Source: Holosporales bacterium (GTDB taxonomy: Bacteria > Pseudomonadota > Alphaproteobacteria > RUG11792). Taken from it: 24,265 nucleotides of DNA. The DNA lies in assembly GCA_031266385.1 (NCBI GenBank), contig JAISBC010000056.1, positions 1-24,265 on the forward strand. The letters run 5' to 3'. Position numbers and translations under genes: made by a program. Below, piece after piece: positions 15,683 through 22,751 of this stretch (position 1 is its first letter; every line of letters starts with the position of its first letter). Below the pieces are notes generated by a model. That model ran no database searches and was not told the DNA's origin. It worked only from the letters and a program-made list of their open reading frames with translations.

Positions 15683-16769
15683 CGATATACACCCCCAAAT
15701 TGACCGCAATTTTGACACACATATCAGATTCATCCAGCCTTTTATTAATACCATGCATCAGATCAGAGATTGAAACTTTTTCGATCTTTCCTCCACGATA
15801 ACACAACATAATACCACGTTCACCGGCGACGAGAGAATTAACAGCCTCGGCCCCAAATGAAGTCCCGATTATTCGATCTAAAATCGCGGTCGTCCCGCCA
15901 CGTTGAACGTGACCAAGAGTGACCGCCCTAGATTCGAATCCTTCGTTTTTAAGGTGATCGGCGATAAACTGCCCTATCCCCTTATATTTTATGGCACTAT
16001 ATTTTGCGGCCTCATCGCAGGAATTAGCATCTCGATGTTTCAAGGCGGCCGATTCGACGGCCTCCGCGACGACGATGATACAATACTTTCTCCCAGAATC
16101 GTAGCTCCTCCTCACCATATCGATCACCTTCCCCATCTTGTACTTGAATTCGGGGACCAGGATGATATCGGCTCCTGAGGCAACCCCTGCATACAGGGCG
16201 ATAAATCCGGCGTCTCGCCCCATAACTTCGATGACCATCGTTCGCTGGTGACTTTTCGCGGTCGATCTTATGTTCGAAATCGCCTCGGTAACCACCTCGA
16301 CGGCCGTCGAAAAACCGATCGCACAATCCGTCATATTAACGTCGTTATCGATCGTTTTTGGGATCGCTACTACATTTAAAAGGTTCGGTTCATAGTTCAA
16401 TAATTCCTCGAGGATAGTTAAACTGCCATCTCCTCCTATAAAAATCAACCCATCGAGAGATAGTTTCTTGTATCCATCACAGACGAATTGCAGGATTTCT
16501 TTCTGAGAACGACCATGCTCCATACAGGTTGTGAATGACTTCGTGTCAGAAAACAGGACACTACCAGATGAAGTCAGAAACTCCTCATTACAATCCTCGG
16601 GGGTTAACCGAACATAATCGAAACTTTCTGGAAACAGTCCGAAAAAACCGCGCCGAATTCCGAGGAGTTCGTAGCCAAGTCTATCGGCCCGGATCGCCGC
16701 AGCCCTGATAGCTGAGTTCAATCCGGAGCAATCTCCACCAACTGTAACAATCCCCAATCTCTTCTTCAT
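15663..16769 (-). CDS. pfkA: 6-phosphofructokinase
   Basis: Phosphorylates fructose 6-phosphate to fructose 1,6-bisphosphate, the committing step of glycolysis, in the cytoplasm. The 368 residues carry all family blocks: VTVGGDCSGLNSAIRA near residue 9, IFIGGDGSL near 110, PKTIDNDVNMTDCAIGF near 137 (proton-acceptor Asp in TIDND), EVMGRDAGFIALYAG near 181, and LGHVQRGG near 290. The phosphoryl-donor positions are GGDGS (glycine, as in ATP-dependent enzymes) with PKTIDND (lysine, as in pyrophosphate-dependent and some group III ATP enzymes). The donor therefore cannot be settled by eye, though glycine favours ATP. Slightly longer than the E. coli type (about 320). It is the first gene of a minus-strand cluster with the SH3 protein and RNase J. 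Confidence 0.94.
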   Translation of the reverse strand: MKKRLGIVTVGGDCSGLNSAIRAAAIRADRLGYELLGIRRGFFGLFPESFDYVRLTPEDCNEEFLTSSGSVLFSDTKSFTTCMEHGRSQKEILQFVCDGYKKLSLDGLIFIGGDGSLTILEELLNYEPNLLNVVAIPKTIDNDVNMTDCAIGFSTAVEVVTEAISNIRSTAKSHQRTMVIEVMGRDAGFIALYAGVASGADIILVPEFKYKMGKVIDMVRRSYDSGRKYCIIVVAEAVESAALKHRDANSCDEAAKYSAIKYKGIGQFIADHLKNEGFESRAVTLGHVQRGGTTAILDRIIGTSFGAEAVNSLVAGERGIMLCYRGGKIEKVSISDLMHGINKRLDESDMCVKIAVNLGVYIGELRNS

Positions 16770-16915
16770 CGATAATAATATGTACGCGATTCACGATGTG
16801 TCAGTGAGTTATCTTAATGAATCTTCCCTCAAAATGCAAATTATCAGGTATGCCATCTCAACGCCTCTCATCAGGCATATCTATCCGCTACTGGCGAAAG
16901 GAGAAAATTTTTGTG

Positions 16916-16944
16916 TTGACATCGAAAATTTTAGCTCACAAACT
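16916..16944 (+). promoter_or_regulatory. Possible promoter for the small secreted-protein gene
   Basis: A perfect TTGACA (16916-16921) lies 58 bases upstream of the GTG at 16980, but the hexamer 17 bases downstream (caaact, 16939-16944) matches the -10 consensus poorly. Within the 210-bp spacer between divergent pfkA and this gene I see no better candidate. Confidence 0.3.
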
Positions 16945-16979
16945 GACACGACTATGCCGTTAACGGAAATTTAACTACC

Positions 16980-17402
16980 GTGTGCAAGCTATACCATATC
17001 GCTTTTCTCCTCGTTTCGAGCTTTGCCAGCTTCAACTCTCAAGCTATGGACGCTATGAAAGACACTCATGGAAGTTTGGATGCAGCCGAAGGCTGCCAAA
17101 GGGCTTTAACCTTTGTAAGTAGCCTAGAGGCGCAAGCCAAACAGGGTGGGGGCTACTCGATTTTTCAGCCACATATGGTCACAGATATAGATGCCTTATC
17201 TAATTATTTTAGAGCGAGTGGAAATGAACGTATTGCAGGTGAATTCAGGAGCTTGGCCGGAGTATTAAGAAGTGGACAGCAAAAAGTCAAGAGGAATCCC
17301 TCAGCCAAGAAAAAATTTTATGAAATTCTTTTGAAAAATATTAGTGCCGTAAAAACGGCACTTAACGAAGTTTCTCAGGAGCCAGATTCTGGCACCAAGT
17401 GA
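16980..17402 (+). CDS. Small secreted protein of unknown function
   Basis: The 140 residues begin with a Sec signal peptide (MCKLYHIAFLLVSSFASFNS, cut near SQA-M) and continue as a mostly helical, Lys-rich domain (VKRNPSAKKKFYEILLKNISAVKTALNEV). No family is recognised. The start is GTG at 16980, with only a weak cgga upstream; no better in-frame start exists. An eight-base perfect hairpin, agtgccgt/acggcact, lies within the last codons (17343-17362) but no T-run follows, so it is not a normal terminator. The gene stands alone, convergent with mtaB and divergent from pfkA. Together with four other secreted unknown proteins in the window it suggests an exported accessory set. Confidence 0.68.
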   Translation: MCKLYHIAFLLVSSFASFNSQAMDAMKDTHGSLDAAEGCQRALTFVSSLEAQAKQGGGYSIFQPHMVTDIDALSNYFRASGNERIAGEFRSLAGVLRSGQQKVKRNPSAKKKFYEILLKNISAVKTALNEVSQEPDSGTK

Positions 17403-17426
17403 TATCTTCCACGGATTTTCAAATAA

Positions 17427-18668
17427 TCATTGTAGGTCGGGGATGCAGGTTAATTCCGAGGCTGAGTCGGAGATGCCAGTGATGCGTAGATTGTGCACAA
17501 CTTCTCCAGGTCGAAAATTACCTCCGTGCACTCGAAAAGGGACGTATGAGTCGGTTTTACCAATCCAATCGGAACCATCGATTTTTTCGATGATCCCAGA
17601 GGTCGTCAGCCCAATCATCGATTGGAGGAGGACCCTTTTTGCGGCCTGGGCTTTCCCCTGCAATCGTTCGGCCCGAGATCGAACCACATTCCCTGGAAGA
17701 TTGATCATCTGAGCGGAGACGGTCCCATTCCTCGCTGAGTACGGAAAAACGTGGATCAGAGACAATCCGGCGTCATCTATCAACCTCAAAGATTCTTCGA
17801 ACATCGATTCCGTCTCAACCGGGAATCCAGCGATTAGATCCCCTCCAAAGACGACCCCATCCCTCCGTCGGCGAATATTTTCGCAGATCCCTATTACTTC
17901 ATCTCGAGAATGGCGGCGTCTCATTGCCCTCAGGGCCTCATCGCTTCCAGACTGTATGCTGAAATGAAAGTATGGCATGATCCTCGCTTCATCGGAAAAT
18001 AAATTCAGCAGATTCTGGTCGACGGCGGCCGGATCGATCGATGATAGCCTAATACGAGTTCCGGCGAGGTGCGTCCTTTCGAGGATAGCCTCGATCAGAG
18101 TCGCCAGATCGTGACTCCGGTCTTCGATAATATCCTTCCCGTATGATGCTATATCGATCCCCGATAAAACGATTTCCTTAAACCCGTGATGTAGGAAATA
18201 ATCGACCTGCTTCAAGACAATATCTGGATGGAGGCTTTTGGATCTGCCCCGGGTAAATGGGACGATGCAATACGTGCAAAAATGGTCACACCCGTTTTGA
18301 ATTTGAAGGAGGGCTCGAGCCCTACCATCAAAAAGATGGAGCGGGCTCGCGGAGATTTGTGACATATCCACGGTTACTTTCTCTTCGTTTTGGACGACCT
18401 TAAAAACCCCATCCAGATTCTCGAAATAGTTTTGAGCGGTTTTTGCTGCGCATCCCGTTACAACAATCTTTGAATCAGGATTTTCCCGAATTGCTTTCCT
18501 TGCAGCCTGTTTGGATTGCCGCTCAGCTTCCTGAGTTACGGCACACGTGTTTATTATAACAATATTATCTGGGTCACTCGACTGACTCGTGACTATTTTC
18601 ATCATCTCAGATTCGAAGGAGTTGAATCGACACCCCAGTGTAATGGTCGTAATCTTCGGCTTAGACAT
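17427..18668 (-). CDS. mtaB: tRNA t6A37 methylthiotransferase MtaB
   Basis: A radical-SAM enzyme with two 4Fe-4S clusters that converts t6A to ms2t6A at position 37 of ANN-decoding tRNAs. The 413 residues show the N-terminal methylthiotransferase domain with its three cluster cysteines (C13 in LGCRFNSFE, C42 in NTCAVTQEAE, C73 in TGCAAKTA), then the radical-SAM triad CDHFCTYC (C127, C131, C134) followed by IVPFTRGRSKS. A C-terminal TRAM-like region (VPFRVHGGNFRPGEVV) completes the protein. LGCRFN and the GRSKS segment favour MtaB over MiaB or RimO. The upstream side has an AT-rich spacer of about 90 bases with only a weak promoter candidate. Confidence 0.92.
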   Translation of the reverse strand: MSKPKITTITLGCRFNSFESEMMKIVTSQSSDPDNIVIINTCAVTQEAERQSKQAARKAIRENPDSKIVVTGCAAKTAQNYFENLDGVFKVVQNEEKVTVDMSQISASPLHLFDGRARALLQIQNGCDHFCTYCIVPFTRGRSKSLHPDIVLKQVDYFLHHGFKEIVLSGIDIASYGKDIIEDRSHDLATLIEAILERTHLAGTRIRLSSIDPAAVDQNLLNLFSDEARIMPYFHFSIQSGSDEALRAMRRRHSRDEVIGICENIRRRRDGVVFGGDLIAGFPVETESMFEESLRLIDDAGLSLIHVFPYSARNGTVSAQMINLPGNVVRSRAERLQGKAQAAKRVLLQSMIGLTTSGIIEKIDGSDWIGKTDSYVPFRVHGGNFRPGEVVHNLRITGISDSASELTCIPDLQ

Positions 18669-18760
18669 TAGATCAAAAACAAAACTTCAAAAAATCCCAT
18701 TCAAAAAATAGCATATTTTTTTGTCTTTAACGGTTGTAAATTGACCACCATCGATTTTAA

Positions 18761-18870
18761 TAGACCTCCTTCCAAACCTTCAGGATCAGAGTTTTTAGTT
18801 GGAGACACGGCGCACAGAAGCGGAGTGTATAGTAAAGGGGAATACAGAGGAGAGTAGGGGAGGGGGTCTA
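18761..18870. repeat. Palindromic repeat R2 (module A only)
   Basis: This 110-bp copy starts tagacctccttcc and ends gggagggggtcta, so the termini match R1 and R3 and form an inverted repeat (CCTCC facing GGAGG). Its interior contains block A (18801-18829), 28 of 29 bases identical by eye to 353-381 of R1, and lacks block B. It lies between mtaB and an IS remnant that begins ten bases later. The 3' arm is followed directly by ATG (18871), but that frame stops after two codons. Confidence 0.8.
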
Positions 18871-18880
18871 ATGACATAAT

Positions 18881-19310
18881 TAACCTCAGTTTCATATAAG
18901 AACATTTTTTACTGCTAGATTATTAAGTTCTTTAAGTCCAACAGAAGGTTTCTTAGGTAAGAACTGATAAGCGCCCAGTCCACTCACAATATGTAGTTAC
19001 TTCCTTCCTGCATCTACTAATACTTTCTTCATCCCTTTCTTTATTATTAAAGATTACCTTATGAAACATAATCAGTATTTCAGAGATGCTCATATTAAAT
19101 GCTCTGTTTCTCTTTATCTTGTGACTGTTTTCTATTGCAAACTCTTTAATTCTATCTTCAAATATCTTGCAAAAATCATCGACATAAGTGAAAATCTCGG
19201 TTAGCGGAATCATAAAAGGTACGAGTTTTTGTTAGACTTCATACGTACTTTATGCGTTCCGCTGCTGTTTTCCTAGTGTTTTCCTATATCCTTATATGAA
19301 ACTGAGGTTA
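18881..19310. mobile_element. 430-bp internally deleted IS982-like element with 20-bp terminal inverted repeats
   Basis: The 20 bases taacctcagtttcatataag at 18881-18900 occur as an exact reverse complement at 19291-19310. Between them is only an N-terminal transposase fragment on the minus strand. Full IS982 elements are about 1 kb, so most of the transposase is gone. With intact ends it could still be moved by a transposase supplied in trans, like a MITE. No clear target duplication is seen: if the ends are taken at ACC the flanking hexamers are taatta and tagtta, which differ at one base. Confidence 0.7.
18953..19213 (-). pseudogene. IS982-family transposase, N-terminal remnant
   Basis: The 86-residue frame begins MIPLTEIFTYVDDFCKIFED and has KRNRAFNMSISEILIMFHK, which resemble the start of IS982-family transposases (LTE.F..VDDFC... 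and LS.SEI..I...FH). The catalytic DDE core is absent, so it cannot be active. After about residue 50 the sequence no longer resembles the family as I recall it, which probably marks the deletion junction. It lies within a pair of perfect 20-bp inverted repeats. Confidence 0.65.
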
Positions 19311-19402
19311 GTTAAAGAGCTCCAAAGAGGAGAGGCAAAAGATTAGGGAGGATAGGTATTTTTGTATTCAAAATCCAATAGTGGTTTTTATTTCGCCATT
19401 AT

Positions 19403-19431
19403 TTGATTTCTCTAGGAATAAACAGTATAAT
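19403..19431 (+). promoter_or_regulatory. Near-consensus sigma-70 promoter
   Basis: TTGATT (19403-19408) and a perfect TATAAT (19426-19431) are separated by the ideal 17 bases. They lie 38 bases upstream of the ATG at 19470, so the downstream secreted-protein gene is likely well expressed and independent of its neighbours. Confidence 0.75.
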
Positions 19432-19469
19432 TAAATAATGGAGTTCGATAAAGAAAATAGAGGATTATT

Positions 19470-20042
19470 ATGAATATATTCAAAAAGGGCCTTATACCTG
19501 TGATTGGGGTGGTAATGTTAGGACCTACCGTTGTTCGCGCCTCAGAAGAAGAAGCCTCTCAGCCCTCAAGTTATTCAGCACTTACGCCCCCGCTATTAGG
19601 ACATGGTAGCTCTGTAATGCTGTCTAGATCCTTGTTTTGGGATTTTGTAAGATTTTTGTGTGAGAATATAGACATAGAGGTCGCAGCCATGACAGCAAAT
19701 CTCGACGACTTCCCGAATAATCCAGAGGAGCTAATCTCCGACCCATATGTTTCTGACTGGTTGGCTTCTCTCAATAGATTCATCGAGACAGCTAAACTAA
19801 TTCACAGGTGTAACAGGGACATAATTGCAGACGGGACTGAAGACATCCAGTCAGACTGTGTAAATAATTTGCTCGCGAGACGTGCTCGAATCTATGAAAT
19901 GTTGACTCGATGGGGACAAACTGGGAATCCCCCAAAGGATCTTGCAGCATTTAGAAAAACGCTCGAAGACACACAGGAAGTTGGGCAGCAGTTTTGTAAT
20001 ACCCTAGGTTCGATCAGATCCAATATTTCGCCATATGGGTAA
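19470..20042 (+). CDS. Secreted protein of unknown function
   Basis: The 190-residue product has a signal peptide (MNIFKKGLIPVIGVVMLGPT, cut near VRA-S at 22-25), a short Ser/Pro-rich stretch and a helical domain with four Cys (residues at FLCEN, HRCNRD, SDCVNN and QFCNTL), which could pair in the periplasm. I recognise no family. The ATG has a good agagga ten or so bases upstream and a strong promoter further upstream. The gene stands alone, with a 248-bp spacer after it. It neighbours an IS remnant and repeat R2, so it may be part of an accessory region. Confidence 0.75.
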   Translation: MNIFKKGLIPVIGVVMLGPTVVRASEEEASQPSSYSALTPPLLGHGSSVMLSRSLFWDFVRFLCENIDIEVAAMTANLDDFPNNPEELISDPYVSDWLASLNRFIETAKLIHRCNRDIIADGTEDIQSDCVNNLLARRARIYEMLTRWGQTGNPPKDLAAFRKTLEDTQEVGQQFCNTLGSIRSNISPYG

Positions 20043-20180
20043 TCCACATAGTATTTTCCGTTATGAAGACTCGAATCGTGCCTTTATTACCATTTAATAC
20101 TCTACCACTGCTATGCCTTGCCCATAAAACCGCTTATCCTACCCTGGAATGATGTTTGCTGTATCGTTGATTTCAAATCG

Positions 20181-20189
20181 TGATATACT
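20181..20189 (+). promoter_or_regulatory. Extended -10 element upstream of the yfgM-like operon
   Basis: TGaTATACT at 20181-20189 fits an extended -10 (TG, one base, TATAAT-like), about 100 bases before the ATG at 20291. No convincing -35 lies upstream. The rest of the 248-bp spacer (20043-20290) shows only a small tcctc/gagga hairpin near 20235-20250 and no RNA gene. Confidence 0.35.
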
Positions 20190-20290
20190 CCAAATTCGGG
20201 GCGGGTCGTTTAGGGCCAGTAGAACTATTTCCCTTTCCTCAATGAGGAGTTTTGTTGTAGTATTTTGAGGGTGTTAGCCGATAATTTTTT

Positions 20291-21010
20291 ATGATGGATA
20301 AGAAGGATTGCGATAGAGGATGTGGGTCGTCTTCTGGGTTCGATAGTTTCGTCGAAAGTATCGAAGAAGAGATTCGCAGCGAGAAGTGGTTATCCATTTG
20401 GAACAGATATGGGAAGCTCATATCTTATGGCGCAGTCATTTTGCTGCTTTCCATCGGCGTCTATAATATGTGGCTTCGGAAGGATCAGGCCGATCGAGAG
20501 GCCATTTCCTACAGGCTTACGGTAATTCAGAATGCTCTGTCATCAGGCCCTGCCGGACAACAGGAGCTTGCTAACCTCCGAGAGCTCGGATCATCCTCCA
20601 ACAAGGAGCCCTATCCAACCCTTGCGAAGCTATTATATGCCTCAATCTTAAGATCCAAAAATGATAGGATGGCGATCGCTCAATATCGGCAGATTTACGA
20701 AGACAGTAAGGTAGACAAGACTTTCCGAGAATTCGCATACATAATGTACGTCAGTACGTGCCTAGACCTCATGTCCGTCAAGGAAATATTGGAGAAATTA
20801 GACGGATTCATCGACACCCTCTCGAAGGAATCCCTCGATTGTCCATGGGGGATATTGGCCCTCGAGACCTTGGCGTTCTGCTACATCAAATACGGCAAAA
20901 ATGCCCTCGCGAAAGAGACCCTCATAAAACTCGCGAAGACGCCTGGAGTTCCGGCTGGTATGGCCGATCGCGCCAAGACGTTAGCAGGAATGATCGAGCT
21001 ACAACCATGA
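20291..21010 (+). CDS. YfgM-like membrane-anchored TPR protein
   Basis: The 239-residue protein has a cytoplasmic N-terminal segment, one membrane helix at about 43-61 (LISYGAVILLLSIGVYNMW) and a periplasmic helical region of TPR-like units. This is the build of YfgM/TPR_21 proteins, which in E. coli are ancillary partners of the SecYEG translocon and periplasmic chaperones. The order yfgM, bamB, der is conserved in E. coli and in many proteobacteria and supports the call. Start is ATG 20291 (20294 is also possible); an in-frame stop lies just upstream and the Shine-Dalgarno is weak. Its stop overlaps the next ATG (ATGA at 21007-21010). Confidence 0.82.
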   Translation: MMDKKDCDRGCGSSSGFDSFVESIEEEIRSEKWLSIWNRYGKLISYGAVILLLSIGVYNMWLRKDQADREAISYRLTVIQNALSSGPAGQQELANLRELGSSSNKEPYPTLAKLLYASILRSKNDRMAIAQYRQIYEDSKVDKTFREFAYIMYVSTCLDLMSVKEILEKLDGFIDTLSKESLDCPWGILALETLAFCYIKYGKNALAKETLIKLAKTPGVPAGMADRAKTLAGMIELQP

Positions 21011-21456
21011 GATTAGACCTCCTCCCAAAACCACCACAATCGAGCACAGGATCGACGAAGGAAGAGACTGATTGTGGGGGTGTTGGAGGTGGTCTATTGA
21101 GATTATTATTCGCGATGTGTACGTGCCTCCTTGTATCTGGCTGCCAGAACGCAGTACAGGAGCCGGAATCGAATGTATCGAATACCAGAAAAGATACAAC
21201 CGTCAGCAAAGGCGAGGAAGAGATATATCTGCAGCCAGCCCCGAAAAGTGCTACCCAGGCCACTGACAAGGACCTTGTGAAAACAATGGGGCGGAGTCAG
21301 TTTGGGGCATCTGGGATCCCTGAACTCGCTATTGATTCCGATGATTTTCATGATCGGGTTCGGTATAAAGACCGGACGCATAAAATTCTTGAATCGAAGG
21401 AGTCCACGCCAAGACGCAAACCAGTAACCGCCAATAATGGAGAAGCTTGGAAATGA
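21007..21456 (+). CDS. Small lipoprotein with a palindromic repeat inserted in its signal region
   Basis: From ATG 21007 the 149-residue product starts MRL, continues with 27 residues encoded by repeat R3, then resumes with LRLLFAMCTCLLVSGC, an ordinary lipoprotein signal with lipobox VSGC. Removing 81 bases (R3 minus one TA) restores MRLLRLLFAMCTCLLVSGC exactly, so the original gene can be rebuilt and the insertion kept the frame. An alternative start, TTG 21097, has GGAGG seven bases upstream inside R3 and gives MRLLFAMCTCLLVSGC, a normal signal without the insert. The mature part is polar and probably disordered; no family is recognised. ATGA overlaps join it to the yfgM-like gene and to bamB, so it may assist outer-membrane assembly (inference from position only). 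Confidence 0.78.
   Translation: MRLDLLPKPPQSSTGSTKEETDCGGVGGGLLRLLFAMCTCLLVSGCQNAVQEPESNVSNTRKDTTVSKGEEEIYLQPAPKSATQATDKDLVKTMGRSQFGASGIPELAIDSDDFHDRVRYKDRTHKILESKESTPRRKPVTANNGEAWK
21014..21096. repeat. Palindromic repeat R3 (module B only), in frame in a lipoprotein gene
   Basis: This 83-bp copy starts tagacctcctccc and ends ggaggtggtcta; its arms are near-perfect inverted repeats of about 27 bases. Block B (21041-21079) is almost the same as 402-440 of R1. The copy sits seven bases after the lipoprotein ATG. If TA was duplicated on insertion, the net gain is 81 bases, or 27 codons, with no stop. This resembles the behaviour of Rickettsia palindromic elements, although the sequence family is not one I recognise. 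Confidence 0.85.
21085..21099 (+). promoter_or_regulatory. Repeat-borne ribosome binding site with TTG start
   Basis: GGAGG at 21085-21089, in the 3' arm of R3, is seven bases from TTG at 21097-21099. Translation from there would give the native lipoprotein signal MRLLFAMCTCLLVSGC. The same GGAGG pairs with CCTCC in the 5' arm when the RNA folds. Confidence 0.5.
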
Positions 21457-22751
21457 AATTGTTATGGTCATCATTGTTAGTTATTCTTCCTCTATTTTTG
21501 GCATCCTGTGACAAGAAGGAGAAATTGCCGGGAGTAAGAGAGCCCCTCCAAGGGATCGTCGGGTCATATATCCTCGAGCCAGTTTCACCATCCGAACGCG
21601 CCGCCATCGTTCAGGTTCCGGCCGCGAGATCGATTAGTCGGTATGTCAGTGCGTGCGGAAATGATCAGCGTCTCGCCATAAATCACAAAATGAACCAGAA
21701 TCCGCGACAGCTGTGGAAAACATCGGTTGGATCTGGGCCAGTTTTAACGGATCCAATCGCCTTCGGTGGGAACATTTATTTGGTCGATGCGAACGGAATT
21801 TTGTTCTGTGTATCTCAGCAGGACGGGAAAGTTATCTGGCAAAAAATGGTCGCCAAGCAGCCTGATGACGGGCTATTTTCGGGGGGTATAACTGCCGAGA
21901 ACGATATCATATACATCGGGACCAATATCGGGACGGTCATCGCCTTTGATGCTAAGACACAAAAAGAAATCTGGAAAAAGGAGTTAAAATTCCCGATTAA
22001 GGGGGCTCCTCTGCATGTATCGGGGAAGATCATAGTAACGACCATCAATAATCAGACCATGGCCCTCAGCTCTGGGAATGGCGATGTAGTCTGGACAAAG
22101 ACCGTCAACCAAGAACAAACGATAATGTGTGAGGCGAGTACTCCAGCGGTCATCGGAAATTCGATAATCTGCGCGTATTCGTCTGGGGACGTTATGGCCC
22201 TCAATCTGCCCAATGGATCTGATATCTGGTCTGACGTTCTATTCCCAGGAAACTTGGCCGATAGCGGGTCAGTGATTGCCCATATCACGGCCGCCCCGGT
22301 CGTCTGGAAGGATTTCGTCCTGGTTTCGATGTCAGAAGATAGGATGGCCCTCATCGACGCCATAACCGGCATTAGAATATGGGATCAGGAGGTTGGGACG
22401 ATTTCGACTCCAGCCGTGGTAGACGGATGGGCTTTCGTTTTACGTAGCGACGGGACGGTCGTTTGTATTTCCCTGAAGACTGGGCATTTGAAATGGATGG
22501 CTAATATCGGGTCGATGTGTATCGATAAAAATAACAAGCCGATCGAAGCAAAATGGAGCGGCCCAATCGTGGTTAATGGAGATATTGTCGTGGTCAATGA
22601 TGCCGGATACCTCATAGCCCTGGATGTTTCGACTGGTAAGCTGAAAAAACAGCAGTTCTTTAAGGATGCCCGGATGGCGAGATCTCCCATGGTAATCGAC
22701 GGGAAGTTATTTGCGCTCACCGAGAGGGCAGACCTATATGCCATCGGATGA
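21453..22751 (+). CDS. bamB: Outer membrane assembly lipoprotein BamB (PQQ-like beta-propeller)
   Basis: BamB is the eight-bladed propeller lipoprotein of the BAM complex, which folds outer-membrane proteins. The 432 residues begin with a lipoprotein signal (MKLLWSSLLVILPLFLASC, lipobox LASC), then a linker of about 75 residues, then repeated PQQ-type blades with the usual G.V.W signature: DGKVIWQK, TQKEIWKKEL, NGDVVWTKT, NGSDIWSDV, TGIRIWDQEV and TGHLKWMAN. The start is ATG 21453, overlapping the stop of the upstream lipoprotein gene (ATGA); the in-frame TTG two codons earlier is less likely. The der start lies 14 bases before its stop. The linker is long compared with E. coli BamB, as in other alphaproteobacterial forms as I recall. 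Confidence 0.9.
   Translation: MKLLWSSLLVILPLFLASCDKKEKLPGVREPLQGIVGSYILEPVSPSERAAIVQVPAARSISRYVSACGNDQRLAINHKMNQNPRQLWKTSVGSGPVLTDPIAFGGNIYLVDANGILFCVSQQDGKVIWQKMVAKQPDDGLFSGGITAENDIIYIGTNIGTVIAFDAKTQKEIWKKELKFPIKGAPLHVSGKIIVTTINNQTMALSSGNGDVVWTKTVNQEQTIMCEASTPAVIGNSIICAYSSGDVMALNLPNGSDIWSDVLFPGNLADSGSVIAHITAAPVVWKDFVLVSMSEDRMALIDAITGIRIWDQEVGTISTPAVVDGWAFVLRSDGTVVCISLKTGHLKWMANIGSMCIDKNNKPIEAKWSGPIVVNGDIVVVNDAGYLIALDVSTGKLKKQQFFKDARMARSPMVIDGKLFALTERADLYAIG

Noticed and set aside
16780..16974. Open frame of 64 codons in the spacer between pfkA and the small secreted-protein gene.
   Set aside because: No Shine-Dalgarno, no recognisable motif or signal peptide, and it fills the region where promoters of both divergent genes are needed.
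19311..19370. The purine-rich stretch after the IS remnant (gaggagaggc...gggaggatagg) resembles the 3' arm of R2, suggesting a split repeat copy.
   Set aside because: Only short purine-rich words match and the gtcta end is absent, so no alignment can be supported.
20043..20290. Search for tRNA or other RNA genes and for CRISPR arrays in this and the other spacers.
   Set aside because: No tRNA T-arm with a matching acceptor stem and no regularly spaced direct repeats were found by eye anywhere in the window.
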